Below, in pieces: positions 6,058-14,195 of a DNA stretch of 16,168 nucleotides. Source of the DNA: Bacilli bacterium. GTDB lineage: Bacteria; Bacillota_I; Bacilli_A; RFN20; CAG-826. Both the position numbers and the translations under genes were made by a program. The stretch is taken from assembly GCA_017618495.1 (NCBI GenBank), contig JAFZUD010000200.1:1-16168 (forward strand), read 5' to 3'. Below the pieces are notes generated by a model that was given only the letters and a program-made list of their open reading frames with translations, searched no databases and was not told the origin of the DNA. Position 1 is the stretch's first letter. Each line of letters begins with the position of its first letter.

Positions 6058-7655
6058 AGTACATCTTTGTCACTGGTGGTGTTGTCTCTGGCTTAGGAAA
6101 AGGCATCACCGCCGCATCTCTTGGTCGTTTGCTTAAGCAGCGCGGCCTCAAGGTCATCTCCCAGAAGCTTGACCCATATATCAACGTCGACCCAGGCACC
6201 ATGTCCCCATTCCAACATGGTGAGGTCTTCGTCACTGATGACGGTGCGGAAACCGACCTCGACCTTGGCCACTACGAGAGATTCATCGACGAAGATCTTA
6301 ACAAGTACTCCAACCTCACGACTGGCAAGGTCTACTGGAACGTCCTTCGCAAAGAAAGAGAAGGCAAATACCTTGGTGAGACCGTCCAAATCATCCCTCA
6401 CATCACCAACGAGATTAAAAGATTCATCTATTCCGTCGGTTCCCATGCCGATGCCGATGTCGTCATCACTGAGATCGGCGGCACCGTTGGTGACATTGAA
6501 TCCCAGCCATTCATTGAGGCCATCCGTCAGGTTGCCTTAGAAAACAAAAAAGAAGACGTCTGCTTCATCCACGTTTCCCTCGTCCCATATATCTCCGGTT
6601 CCGATGAATATAAAACCAAGCCAACCCAGCACTCAGTCAGAGAGCTCCAAGGAAACGGAATCACCCCAAATATCGTCGTTGCTAGATGCGACACCCCTCT
6701 CCCAAGCCATCTTAAGGAGAAACTTTGCTTGTTCTGCAACCTCAAACCAGACTGTGTCTTCGAAAGCACGACCGTCAAATCCCTTTACGAAGCCCCGATC
6801 ATGCTTGAGAAACAAGGGTTCTCGGATGTCATCTGCCGTGAGCTCAATCTCGAAACAAAACCAATCGACCTCGCCCATTGGTATGACCTCCTCGACCGCA
6901 TCCACAACAGAAGCAAGACCGTCAAAATCGCCCTTGTTGGCAAATACGTCGGACTTCATGACGCTTACCTTTCCGTCAAAGAGGCCCTTCACCATGGCGG
7001 ATACGAAAGCGACGCTCATGTGAGCATCTCCTGGATTGATTCCGAAACTATCACCGAAGAAAACGTCAATGAGACCTTCAAAGACATTCAGGGCATCATC
7101 GTCCCTGGTGGATTCGGAAACCGCGGCATCGAAGGCATGATCCTTTCTGCCAAATACGCTAGAGAAAACAACATCCCATACTTCGGCATTTGCTTAGGCA
7201 TGCAGATCGCCGCCATCGAGTTCGCGAGATACGGCCTTGGCTACAAAGATGCCCATTCGACCGAATTCGACCCAAATACCGCACACAAAATCATCGATTT
7301 CATGCCAGATCAATCGGAAACGATTGAAAAGGGTGGTACAATGCGTCTTGGAAGTTACCCATGCGAGCTTAAAGACGGCAGCAAACTCGCTTCCATCTAC
7401 GGCGCCAAATCCATCGCGGAAAGGCACAGACACCGTTACGAATTCAATAACGAATATCGTGACGAGTTTGTCAAAAATGGCATGCAAATCGTGGGCACTT
7501 CACCAGACAACCGTCTTGTCGAGGCTATCGAATATAGCAAAAACGATTTCTATGTGGGAGTGCAGTTCCATCCGGAATTCAAGTCCCGCCCAGATAAAGC
7601 GCATCCGATCTTCAAGGAATTCATCACGGCTGCGACCAAAGTCAAAAGGAGTTAA
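6054..7655 (+). CDS. pyrG: CTP synthase
   Basis: Makes CTP from UTP, ATP and glutamine, the last step of pyrimidine nucleotide synthesis. The N-terminal synthetase domain (about 1-265) begins with the P-loop-like VSGLGKGITAASLG (11-24) and contains the conserved LDPYINVDPGTMSPFQHGE block. The C-terminal class I glutamine amidotransferase domain (about 295-530) has the oxyanion segment VPGGFGNRG, the nucleophile Cys380 in GICLGMQ, and His506/Glu508 in FHPEF. Its 533 residues match bacterial PyrG (about 535-545). An in-frame TGA at 6036-6038 rules out an earlier start; AGAAGGAA at 6038-6045 supports the ATG at 6054. It is the first enzyme gene of the unit, glnN starting six bases after its stop. 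The leader holds a short ORF and hairpins, so control at the leader is likely. Confidence 0.98.
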   Translation: MKYIFVTGGVVSGLGKGITAASLGRLLKQRGLKVISQKLDPYINVDPGTMSPFQHGEVFVTDDGAETDLDLGHYERFIDEDLNKYSNLTTGKVYWNVLRKEREGKYLGETVQIIPHITNEIKRFIYSVGSHADADVVITEIGGTVGDIESQPFIEAIRQVALENKKEDVCFIHVSLVPYISGSDEYKTKPTQHSVRELQGNGITPNIVVARCDTPLPSHLKEKLCLFCNLKPDCVFESTTVKSLYEAPIMLEKQGFSDVICRELNLETKPIDLAHWYDLLDRIHNRSKTVKIALVGKYVGLHDAYLSVKEALHHGGYESDAHVSISWIDSETITEENVNETFKDIQGIIVPGGFGNRGIEGMILSAKYARENNIPYFGICLGMQIAAIEFARYGLGYKDAHSTEFDPNTAHKIIDFMPDQSETIEKGGTMRLGSYPCELKDGSKLASIYGAKSIAERHRHRYEFNNEYRDEFVKNGMQIVGTSPDNRLVEAIEYSKNDFYVGVQFHPEFKSRPDKAHPIFKEFITAATKVKRS

Positions 7656-7660
7656 CGAAT

Positions 7661-9751
7661 ATGGAGAAATTCTACGAAACATTCGGCGCTCACGTCTTCA
7701 ATGACAAGGAGATGAAGAAGCGTCTCACTGATGAAACCTATCAGTTGCTCAGAAAAACCATCAAGAACGGCAAAGAGCTTGACCCAAGCATCGCCAAAGA
7801 AGTCGCTAACGCGATGAAAGAATGGGCCATGGAGATGGGCGCAACCCACTACTCCCACTGGTTCCAGCCTCTTACCGGCGAGACCGCTGAGAAGCATGAC
7901 GGTTTCATCGAGTCCCAAAAAGGTGGACGCGTCGTCGCCGAATTCTCCGGCAAAAACCTCATCAAAGGCGAGCCAGATGCCTCTTCCTTCCCAAGTGGCG
8001 GACTTAGAGACACCTTCGAGGCCCGTGGCTATACCGCCTGGGATCCAACCTCCTATGTCTTCGTCAAAGGCAAGACCTTATACATCCCAACCATCTTCTG
8101 CTCATATAACGGCGAGGCTCTCGATCACAAGACCCCTCTCTTAAGATCGATGGACGCCCTCAACAAGCAGGCGATGCGTATCCTCAAATACTTCGACAAC
8201 AAAGGCATCGATCACGTTAAGACCACCGCTGGTCCAGAGCAGGAATACTTCCTCATCGACAAAGATCTCTATGAGAAGAGAAAAGACCTCATGTTCACCG
8301 GCAGAACCCTCTTTGGTGCTATGGCGCCAAAAGGACAGGAATTCGATGACCATTATTTCGGTGTCATCAAGACCAAAGTCGCCAAGTTCATGGAAGACCT
8401 CAACAGCGAGCTCTGGCAGCTTGGCGTTCTTGCCAAGACCGAGCACAACGAAGTCGCTCCAGCCCAGCATGAGCTTGCCACCATCTTCCTTACCTGCAAC
8501 GTTTCCACCGACCACAACCACATCGTCATGGAGACGATGAAGAAGGTCGCTCAGAAACATGGCCTTGTCTGCCTCCTTCACGAGAAACCATTCGCTGGCG
8601 TTAACGGTAGCGGCAAACATAACAACTGGTCCATCAAGACCGACACCGACATCAACCTCCTCGAGCCAGGCGATACCCCATCCGAGAACGCTCGTTTCCT
8701 CCTCTTCCTCAGCGCCGTCATCAAAGCGGTCGATGAGTATCAGGACTTACTCAGAATCTCCGTCGCCACTGCTGGCAACGACAACCGTTTGGGAGCCAGC
8801 GAGGCCCCGCCAGCCATCGTCTCCATCTTCCTTGGAGATGAGTTAACCGCCATTCTCGAGGCCATTGAGAAAGATGTCCCATACCAAGGCAAATCCAAGA
8901 CCCCAATGAAGGTCGGAGTCACCTCGATCCCAGCCTTCCCGAAGGATAACACCGACAGAAACAGAACCTCCCCATTCGCTTTCACCGGCAACAAGTTCGA
9001 ATTCAGAATGCCAGGTTCCTCCCAGTCGATCGCCACTCCAAACACCGTTTTGAATACCGCGGTCGCCGAAGAGCTTAAGAAGTTCGCCGATGTCCTTGAT
9101 GCCTCTAAAGACATTCCAGCCACCATCCATAAGCTCGTCAAAGAGACCATCAAAGAGCACAAGAGAATCATCTTTAACGGCAATGGCTATGACCCAAGCT
9201 GGATCAAAGAAGCCGAGAAGAGAGGACTCAGCAACTATCCAAACACCCCTCTTGCCCTTAAGCACTACACCGACAAGAAGAATGTTGACCTCTATGTCAG
9301 CAACGGCGTCCTCAGCAAAGCTGAAATCGATTCCAGATACGAAGTCTATCTTGAGACCTACACCAAGACCGTGGCTCTCGAAGCGAGAACCATGCTCAAC
9401 ATGGCCAAGAAAGACATCATGCCAGCAGTTATTGAATATAGCGGCATGATCTCCAAAGACCTCAAGCTCAAGAAAGACATCGCCCTTGGATTTGCGACCG
9501 ATTACGAAGTCGCTCTCCTCAAGGATGTCTCAAGCCTCTCTAGCGGCCTCTACCTCGCTACCCTCGACTTAGAGAAAGCCCTTGCTAAGGCCGAGATGAA
9601 AGACGCCTATGAGCTTGCTCTCTACCATCATGACGTCGTATTAGCCGCGATGACCAAATTAAGAGATGTCGCTGACAAACTCGAAGTCATCGTCGGAACC
9701 GAGTACTGGCCAATGCCAGACTACGCCAAACTCCTCTTCAGTGTGAAATAA
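7661..9751 (+). CDS. glnN: Glutamine synthetase type III
   Basis: Makes glutamine from glutamate, ammonia and ATP in the cytoplasm. The size (696 residues) and layout are those of type III enzymes (about 700-730), not the 440-470 residues of types I/II. The type III N-terminal domain is seen in SHWFQPLTGETAEKHDGF near residues 65-85, followed by FSGKNLIKGEPDASSFPSGG. The catalytic beta-grasp core carries metal- and glutamate-binding motifs GPEQEYF (191-197) and NGSGKHNNWS (315-324), and the ATP-site segment GNDNRLGASEAPPA. The start has AAGGAG (7646-7651) overlapping the end of pyrG, with a 5-bp gap, so the two are translated in tandem. The purA ATG follows two bases after its stop. Its placement between two glutamine-consuming enzymes suggests matched glutamine supply. 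Some databases label this family glnA. Confidence 0.97.
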   Translation: MEKFYETFGAHVFNDKEMKKRLTDETYQLLRKTIKNGKELDPSIAKEVANAMKEWAMEMGATHYSHWFQPLTGETAEKHDGFIESQKGGRVVAEFSGKNLIKGEPDASSFPSGGLRDTFEARGYTAWDPTSYVFVKGKTLYIPTIFCSYNGEALDHKTPLLRSMDALNKQAMRILKYFDNKGIDHVKTTAGPEQEYFLIDKDLYEKRKDLMFTGRTLFGAMAPKGQEFDDHYFGVIKTKVAKFMEDLNSELWQLGVLAKTEHNEVAPAQHELATIFLTCNVSTDHNHIVMETMKKVAQKHGLVCLLHEKPFAGVNGSGKHNNWSIKTDTDINLLEPGDTPSENARFLLFLSAVIKAVDEYQDLLRISVATAGNDNRLGASEAPPAIVSIFLGDELTAILEAIEKDVPYQGKSKTPMKVGVTSIPAFPKDNTDRNRTSPFAFTGNKFEFRMPGSSQSIATPNTVLNTAVAEELKKFADVLDASKDIPATIHKLVKETIKEHKRIIFNGNGYDPSWIKEAEKRGLSNYPNTPLALKHYTDKKNVDLYVSNGVLSKAEIDSRYEVYLETYTKTVALEARTMLNMAKKDIMPAVIEYSGMISKDLKLKKDIALGFATDYEVALLKDVSSLSSGLYLATLDLEKALAKAEMKDAYELALYHHDVVLAAMTKLRDVADKLEVIVGTEYWPMPDYAKLLFSVK

Positions 9752-9753
9752 GT

Positions 9754-11022
9754 ATGAATAACATCAATGTCGTATTAGGTGCCTTCTATGGCGATGAAGG
9801 CAAAGGAAAAATCATCGATTATCTTTCAACTGACGCCGATTACGCCGTCCGCTTTGCGGGCGGTGACAATGCCGGCCACTCAATCGAAGTAGATGGTGTC
9901 AGATACGCCTTCCATCTTCTTCCAAGCGGCATCCTTAACGAAGGCTGCAAAGCGGTCATCGGTAACGGTGTCGTCATCAACCCAAGGATCCTTTTCCAAG
10001 AGATCGCTTCCGTTTTGGAGCACGGCCACAAAGTGGACAACCTCTACATCTCTGACAAAGCCCACGTCCTTTTCCCATACCACGTGGAACTCGATGCGGC
10101 TTTAGAGAGCCAAAGAGGCGGACACAAGATCGGTACCACCAAACGTGGTATCGGACCTGCATATTGCGACAAGTACGAAAGAAGCGGCATCAGAGTCAGC
10201 GAGTTCATCAGCGACTCCTTCCTTGAGAGACTCAAAGAGAACGTCGAGAAGAGCAACATCTCCCTCAAAGACAAAGGGTTCGAGCCTCTTAACTATGAGG
10301 AAATCGCCAAAGAGTATGGTGAGTACGCCAAGAGAATCAAACCATTCGTCTGCGACACCACCACTCTTCTCCATAACGCCTTAAAAGAGAACAAGAAGAT
10401 CCTCTGCGAAGGCGCTCAGGCTGCGCTTCTTGATATCGACTTCGGATCATATCCATATGTCACGAGCTCCACTACCACAATCGGCGGAGTCTTCACAGGA
10501 ACCGGCATGGCCCCTAAGTACTTAGGCGAAGTCATCGGCGTTCTCAAAGCCTATTCCTCCAAAGTCGGAGAAGGCCCATTCCCAACCGAGCTCTTCGATG
10601 AGATCGGAAGCACCATCAGGGAACTTGGCCACGAATACGGCGTCACCACCAAGAGACCAAGGCGAATCGGTTGGCTTGATTTAGTCGCCATCAACTACTC
10701 GGCGATGATTAACGGCTACACCGGTTTCGCTTTAAACCATCTCGATACCTTAGGCAAGCTCGACGAGATCAAAGTCTGCGTCGGCTATGAGTACAAAGGC
10801 GAAGTCTCAACTGACTTCCACACCGAGATGGATTACCTCAACGAAGTCAAACCTATCTACAAGACCTTCAAGGGCAACTTCGGGGATATCTCCCACTGCA
10901 GAAAGTTCGAAGACCTTCCTCTTGATGCCCAGAAGTACGTTGAAGAGATTGAGAGCTTCACCGGCGTCAAAGTCAAATTCATCGGCGTCGGCGCTTCAAG
11001 AGAAGAGATCATCGTTAGATAA
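9754..11022 (+). CDS. purA: Adenylosuccinate synthetase
   Basis: Joins IMP and aspartate using GTP, the first committed step to AMP. The GTP-binding loop is GAFYGDEGKGK (9-19) with catalytic Asp14, and the second catalytic residue is His42 in GGDNAGHS. IMP-binding segments GTTKRGIGPAY, DIDFGSYPYVTSSTTT and TTKRPRRIGWLD are present, as is the PFPTEL loop. Its 422 residues fit the family (about 430). Departures from consensus are Tyr for Trp in the WGDEGKGK loop, Ser for Thr in NAGHT, Ala in GAQA where GAQG is usual, and Lys for Gly in TTGRPRR; the catalytic Asp and His are intact, so it is read as a functional, divergent PurA and not the phage PurZ type. The start lacks a ribosome binding site and sits two bases after the glnN stop, so translation probably depends on coupling to glnN. 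Confidence 0.95.
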   Translation: MNNINVVLGAFYGDEGKGKIIDYLSTDADYAVRFAGGDNAGHSIEVDGVRYAFHLLPSGILNEGCKAVIGNGVVINPRILFQEIASVLEHGHKVDNLYISDKAHVLFPYHVELDAALESQRGGHKIGTTKRGIGPAYCDKYERSGIRVSEFISDSFLERLKENVEKSNISLKDKGFEPLNYEEIAKEYGEYAKRIKPFVCDTTTLLHNALKENKKILCEGAQAALLDIDFGSYPYVTSSTTTIGGVFTGTGMAPKYLGEVIGVLKAYSSKVGEGPFPTELFDEIGSTIRELGHEYGVTTKRPRRIGWLDLVAINYSAMINGYTGFALNHLDTLGKLDEIKVCVGYEYKGEVSTDFHTEMDYLNEVKPIYKTFKGNFGDISHCRKFEDLPLDAQKYVEEIESFTGVKVKFIGVGASREEIIVR

Positions 11023-11043
11023 GTTGTCACCAAAAAATATATC

Positions 11044-11069
11044 GGTTTTGCTAAGGATTTAGCGAAATC
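11044..11069 (+). promoter_or_regulatory. Stable hairpin in the purA-glmS gap
   Basis: An 11-bp stem (11044-11054 with 11059-11069, two G-U pairs) closes a GGAT loop and ends seven bases before the purine-rich ribosome binding site of glmS. No U-tract follows on this strand, so it is not a terminator. It may mark mRNA processing or influence glmS translation. The gap (69 bases) is too short for a glmS ribozyme. Confidence 0.5.
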
Positions 11070-11091
11070 CAAATAAAAAAGGAAGCCATTT

Positions 11092-12930
11092 ATGTGTGGA
11101 ATCGTTGGCTATATTGGAGAACATCAGGCAAGTGATATCTTGCTCGACGGTCTTAAGAAACTAGAGTACCGCGGATATGATTCCGCTGGTGTCGCAGTCA
11201 GGAACGACGAGAACAAAATCTCCGTCGTCAAGACAAAAGGAAGAATCAAATTCCTCAAAGCCAAGATCGAAGAAGGTCATGGCCTTTTCGGCACGTCTGG
11301 CATCGGCCATACCCGTTGGGCAACCCATGGCGAGCCATCCGAGGACAACGCCCACCCACACGCTTCCGACGACTTCAATGTCGTTGCCGTCCATAATGGC
11401 ATCATCGAGAACTACGACGAGCTCAAAGCCAAGCTCATCAGGAAGGGCTACTCCTTTTATTCGGACACTGACACCGAGATCGCCGTTAAACTCATCGACT
11501 ACTACTACAAGAAATACCTCCATACCCCATGCGACGCTATCTCAAAAGCCATGGTCCGTATCAGAGGCTCATACGCTTTAGCGGTCATGTTCAAGGACTA
11601 CCCAGAAGAGATTTGGGTGGCGAGAAAAGATAGCCCAATCGTCCTTGGCGAGAAAGACGGCGAAGTCTACATGGCTAGCGACGTCACTGCTATTCTTAGC
11701 CACACCAAAGACGTCTATTATCTCGACAACATGGAACTCGCCAGAATGAAGAGAGGAAGCATTGCTTTTTTCAACATCGATGGCGATGAGATCAAGAAAG
11801 AAACCCAAAGGATTGCCTGGGAAGCTGAGGCCGCTGAGAAAGGCGGATACCCTCATTTCATGCTTAAGGAGATCCATGAGGAACCGCGTGCGGTCAAAGA
11901 CACCCTTTCCTCCTTGCTCAAAGAGAACGAAATCTCTCTCGAGAGATTAGGCATTTCAGACGAAAGCCTCAAGTCCATCAGCTCCATCACCGTTATCGGA
12001 TGCGGATCTGCCTATCACGTAGGCGTTTCTGCCCAATACGTTTTCGAAGATATGGCGAGAATCCCAACCAGGGTTGAGCTCGCTAGCGAATACCGTTACC
12101 GCAACGCCCCGCTCGATAAGAATGGCCTTGTTGTGGTCATCAGCCAGTCAGGTGAGACCGCCGACTCTTTAGCGGCCCTTAGAAAAGCCAAAGCCGAAGG
12201 CATCAAGACCCTCGGCATCGTCAATGTCGTTGGCTCCACCATTGCTAGAGAAGCCGATTACGTCATCCAGACGATGGCGGGACCAGAGATTGCCGTCGCC
12301 ACCACCAAAGCCTATAGCGCACAACTTATCTGCTGCTACGCCTTAGCCCTTAAGCTTGCGAAATTACGTAACGCTATCGACGAAGAGAAATACTCTTCCC
12401 TCATCGCTGAATTAAAAGATCTCCCAAGCAAGATTGAGGCGATTCTTTCGGAGAAAGAAGACATCAAGAAACTCGCTAGCGAAATCAGAAACGCCAAAGA
12501 CATCTTCTTCATCGGACGTGAGATCGACTACGCCACATCATTGGAAGGCTCACTCAAGATGAAGGAAATCTCCTACATCCACTCAGAGGCCTATGCGGCT
12601 GGAGAGCTTAAGCACGGAACGATTTCTCTTATTGAGAAAGGCACTCCTGTCGTTGGAATCCTCACTCAATCAAACGTCTATGAGAAGACCATCTCGAATC
12701 TCATTGAGACCAAGACCAGAGGCGCTCATATCATCTGTGTCGTGAGTGAAGACAAAGTCAAAGAGAACTCCGTTGCCGATGACCTCATCACCATTCCTAA
12801 CACGTCTGAATATTTCATGACGAGCTTAGCCATCATCCCTCTTCAGCTTTTGTCCTATTACGTCTCAGTCCAGTTAGGACTTAACGTCGACAAACCTCGT
12901 AACCTTGCTAAGTCGGTTACGGTCGAATAA
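11092..12930 (+). CDS. glmS: Glutamine-fructose-6-phosphate aminotransferase (isomerizing)
   Basis: Makes glucosamine-6-phosphate from fructose-6-phosphate and glutamine, the entry to UDP-GlcNAc, peptidoglycan and other amino sugars. The N-terminal Ntn-type glutaminase domain (about 1-230) starts MCGIVGYIG, so Cys2 becomes the N-terminal nucleophile, and holds LEYRGYDSAG and GHTRWATHG. Two SIS sugar-isomerase domains follow. The first has SQSGETADSLAAL (351-363). The second has EGSLKMKEISYIHSEAY and ELKHG (505-509, with the ring-opening His508). The C-terminus KPRNLAKSVTVE is diagnostic. Its 612 residues fit the family (about 600-610). AAAAAGGAAG at 11076-11085 supports the start. It is the last enzyme of the unit, with no clear terminator of its own before the tRNA-Thr promoter; read-through to the terminator at 13087 is likely. 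Confidence 0.98.
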   Translation: MCGIVGYIGEHQASDILLDGLKKLEYRGYDSAGVAVRNDENKISVVKTKGRIKFLKAKIEEGHGLFGTSGIGHTRWATHGEPSEDNAHPHASDDFNVVAVHNGIIENYDELKAKLIRKGYSFYSDTDTEIAVKLIDYYYKKYLHTPCDAISKAMVRIRGSYALAVMFKDYPEEIWVARKDSPIVLGEKDGEVYMASDVTAILSHTKDVYYLDNMELARMKRGSIAFFNIDGDEIKKETQRIAWEAEAAEKGGYPHFMLKEIHEEPRAVKDTLSSLLKENEISLERLGISDESLKSISSITVIGCGSAYHVGVSAQYVFEDMARIPTRVELASEYRYRNAPLDKNGLVVVISQSGETADSLAALRKAKAEGIKTLGIVNVVGSTIAREADYVIQTMAGPEIAVATTKAYSAQLICCYALALKLAKLRNAIDEEKYSSLIAELKDLPSKIEAILSEKEDIKKLASEIRNAKDIFFIGREIDYATSLEGSLKMKEISYIHSEAYAAGELKHGTISLIEKGTPVVGILTQSNVYEKTISNLIETKTRGAHIICVVSEDKVKENSVADDLITIPNTSEYFMTSLAIIPLQLLSYYVSVQLGLNVDKPRNLAKSVTVE

Positions 12931-12940
12931 GCACTTCTTA

Positions 12941-12969
12941 TTGAAGAAATAAGTACATTTTGCTATGTT
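12941..12969 (+). promoter_or_regulatory. Promoter of tRNA-Thr
   Basis: TTGAAG (12941-12946), a 17-bp spacer and TATGTT (12964-12969), start near 12976. The leader can form a 7-bp hairpin, AGGCGCT (12974-12980) with AGCGTCT (12987-12993). A weak CTTATT/AATAAG pair (12937-12953) overlaps the -35. Confidence 0.65.
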
Positions 12970-12998
12970 ATTTAGGCGCTAAATAAAGCGTCTAGAAC

Positions 12999-13074
12999 GC
13001 CGGCTTAGCTCAGCTGGTAGAGCAACGCACTTGTAATGCGTAGGTCTTCGGTCCGAATCCGGAAGCCGGCACCA
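12999..13074 (+). tRNA. tRNA-Thr(UGU)
   Basis: A 76-nt cloverleaf. Acceptor GCCGGCT (12999-13005) pairs with AGCCGGC (13064-13070), encoded CCA (13072-13074). The anticodon stem ACGCA/TGCGT encloses loop CTTGTAA with anticodon UGU. The T stem TTCGG/CCGGA includes one G-U pair. Confidence 0.97.
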
Positions 13075-13086
13075 ACGTTCTAACTT

Positions 13087-13111
13087 AGGCCCCTATGGGC
13101 CTTTTTCTTTT
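13087..13111 (+). terminator. Terminator after tRNA-Thr
   Basis: AGGCCC (13087-13092) pairs with GGGCCT (13097-13102), loop CTAT, followed by TTTTCTTTT. It also serves any read-through from glmS, and faces the rpsI terminator ten bases away. Confidence 0.88.
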
Positions 13112-13120
13112 ATCCCAAAG

Positions 13121-13151
13121 CAAAAAGAAAAGCCCAGCCATTGGCTGAGCT
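13121..13151 (-). terminator. Terminator after rpsI
   Basis: On the minus strand AGCTCAGCC pairs with GGCTGGGCT (complements of 13143-13151 and 13131-13139; one U-G pair), loop AAT, followed by TTTCTTTTTG. It ends the rplM-rpsI transcript. Confidence 0.9.
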
Positions 13152-13174
13152 TGATCTCGAAGTAAGTAAACGGA

Positions 13175-13570
13175 TTAACGTTTGCTGAACTGTGGAGCGC
13201 GGCGGGCGCCTTTGAGACCGTATTTCTTTCTCTCTTTGACACGTGGGTCACGGGTAAGCATACCAGCGACTTTGAGGGTCTTACGATCCTCGCCAGCTTC
13301 GAGAAGAGCACGGGCGATGCCAAGACGGATGGCTTCGGCCTGGCCGGTGAATCCACCGCCATAGACTTCGGCTTCGACGTCATACTTGGTTTCAGCACCA
13401 CTGAGAGCCAAAGGCTGTTTGAGGTTCTGAACAAGGGTGGCGTATGGCATGTATTCGTTCACATCGTGGCCATTGACGACGATGGAGCCTTTGCCAGCTT
13501 TGATGTAGACACGGGCGATAGATTTCTTTCTACGACCGGTGCCATAGAACTTAGTAACTTTAGTAGCCAT
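13175..13570 (-). CDS. rpsI: 30S ribosomal protein S9
   Basis: Small-subunit protein of the 30S head whose C-terminal tail reaches towards the P-site tRNA. Its 131 residues match bacterial S9 (about 130). The N-terminal YGTGRRKKSIARVY, the central GGGFTGQAEAIRLGIARALL and the diagnostic basic tail KKYGLKGARRAPQFSKR are all present. The ribosome binding site AAGGAG overlaps the rplM stop codon, with 11 bases between stop and start, so it is translated with rplM. A strong terminator follows. Confidence 0.98.
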   Translation of the reverse strand: MATKVTKFYGTGRRKKSIARVYIKAGKGSIVVNGHDVNEYMPYATLVQNLKQPLALSGAETKYDVEAEVYGGGFTGQAEAIRLGIARALLEAGEDRKTLKVAGMLTRDPRVKERKKYGLKGARRAPQFSKR

Positions 13571-13581
13571 TTTCTATCTCC

Positions 13582-14025
13582 TTATTTGATTTCGAGAGCG
13601 ACTGGTTTCTGAGCAGCCTGCTCGTGTTTGTCGTCAGCATAGACGAAGCACTTCTTCATCATAGCGCGGCCAAGAGGTCCTTTTGGTAACATACCCCAGA
13701 CGGCTCTTTCGACCATTTCGACAGGGAACTCACGCTTCATGACGCCAGCGGAACGGGTTCTGAGACCGCCGTTGTAGCCGGAAACGTTGTAGTAGTTCTT
13801 CTTGTGTTCTCCACCGGCCTTGCCAGTCATTTTGACCTGGGCGGCATTGATGATGATGACATAGTCACCAGTATCTTCGTTTGGAGTGTAGATTGGCTTG
13901 TTCTTTCCCATTAAGACCATAGCGACCTGGGTGGCGAGACGGCCAAGGATGACATCTTTGGCGTCGACGACGTACCAGCTGCGTTTGATCTCAAGAGGCT
14001 TAGCAATAGTTGTTTGACGTTGCAT
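13582..14025 (-). CDS. rplM: 50S ribosomal protein L13
   Basis: Early-assembling large-subunit protein that binds 23S rRNA. Its 147 residues are slightly above the usual 142-145. Recognisable segments are RSWYVVDAKDVILGRLAT near the N-terminus, GDYVIIINAAQVKMTGKA, and the signature VERAVWGMLPKGPLGRAMMKK. Compared with many L13 proteins it has a few extra N-terminal residues (MQRQTTIAK). The ATG is supported by GAGGAAA about 7 bases upstream on the minus strand. It is first of the rplM-rpsI pair, with its own promoter and a leader that can form two alternative hairpins, which suggests autoregulation as known for L13 in other bacteria. Confidence 0.98.
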   Translation of the reverse strand: MQRQTTIAKPLEIKRSWYVVDAKDVILGRLATQVAMVLMGKNKPIYTPNEDTGDYVIIINAAQVKMTGKAGGEHKKNYYNVSGYNGGLRTRSAGVMKREFPVEMVERAVWGMLPKGPLGRAMMKKCFVYADDKHEQAAQKPVALEIK

Positions 14026-14087
14026 AATCTTTTCCTCTTTCTTCTATTAATGCATGCCACCGATTAGGGTGGCCCTAAAATCAGTGC
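14026..14087 (-). promoter_or_regulatory. rplM leader with two mutually exclusive hairpins
   Basis: In the predicted 62-base leader, hairpin A pairs TTAGGG with CCCTAA (positions 14078-14073 with 14069-14064, loop CCA). Hairpin B pairs GCCACC with GGTGGC (14073-14068 with 14061-14056, loop CTAATC). They share 14064-14073 and cannot form together. Leader elements binding L13 are known in Firmicutes; whether this belongs to that family was not testable here. Confidence 0.55.
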
Positions 14088-14093
14088 TCGTAT

Positions 14094-14122
14094 ATTATGC
14101 ACATGCGCTAAAGGAGTTGCAA
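14094..14122 (-). promoter_or_regulatory. Promoter of rplM-rpsI
   Basis: On the minus strand -35 TTGCAA (14122-14117), a 17-bp spacer and -10 CATAAT (14099-14094), start near G14087. It follows two terminators of the upstream gene, so rplM-rpsI is mainly transcribed independently. Confidence 0.7.
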
Positions 14123-14150
14123 CAACTTTTTTGGCAAAATGTAAATATTT

Positions 14151-14169
14151 GTAATTATTATATAATTAC
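14151..14169. repeat. 19-bp palindrome upstream of the rplM promoter
   Basis: GTAATTAT-TAT-ATAATTAC, perfect 8-bp arms with a 3-base centre. It lies 29 bases upstream of the rplM -35 in very AT-rich DNA, a position suited to an activator site or UP-element-like DNA. Confidence 0.5.
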
Positions 14170-14195
14170 CTGAATTTTTGACTCATTTTTCGTTC

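Noticed and set aside
9754..11022. PurZ-type (aminoadenine) synthetase
   Set aside because: The catalytic Asp (Asp14) replaced in PurZ is present, and length and gene context fit ordinary PurA.
11023..11091. glmS ribozyme
   Set aside because: The gap is 69 bases, far below the ribozyme core length, and its conserved core was not recognised.
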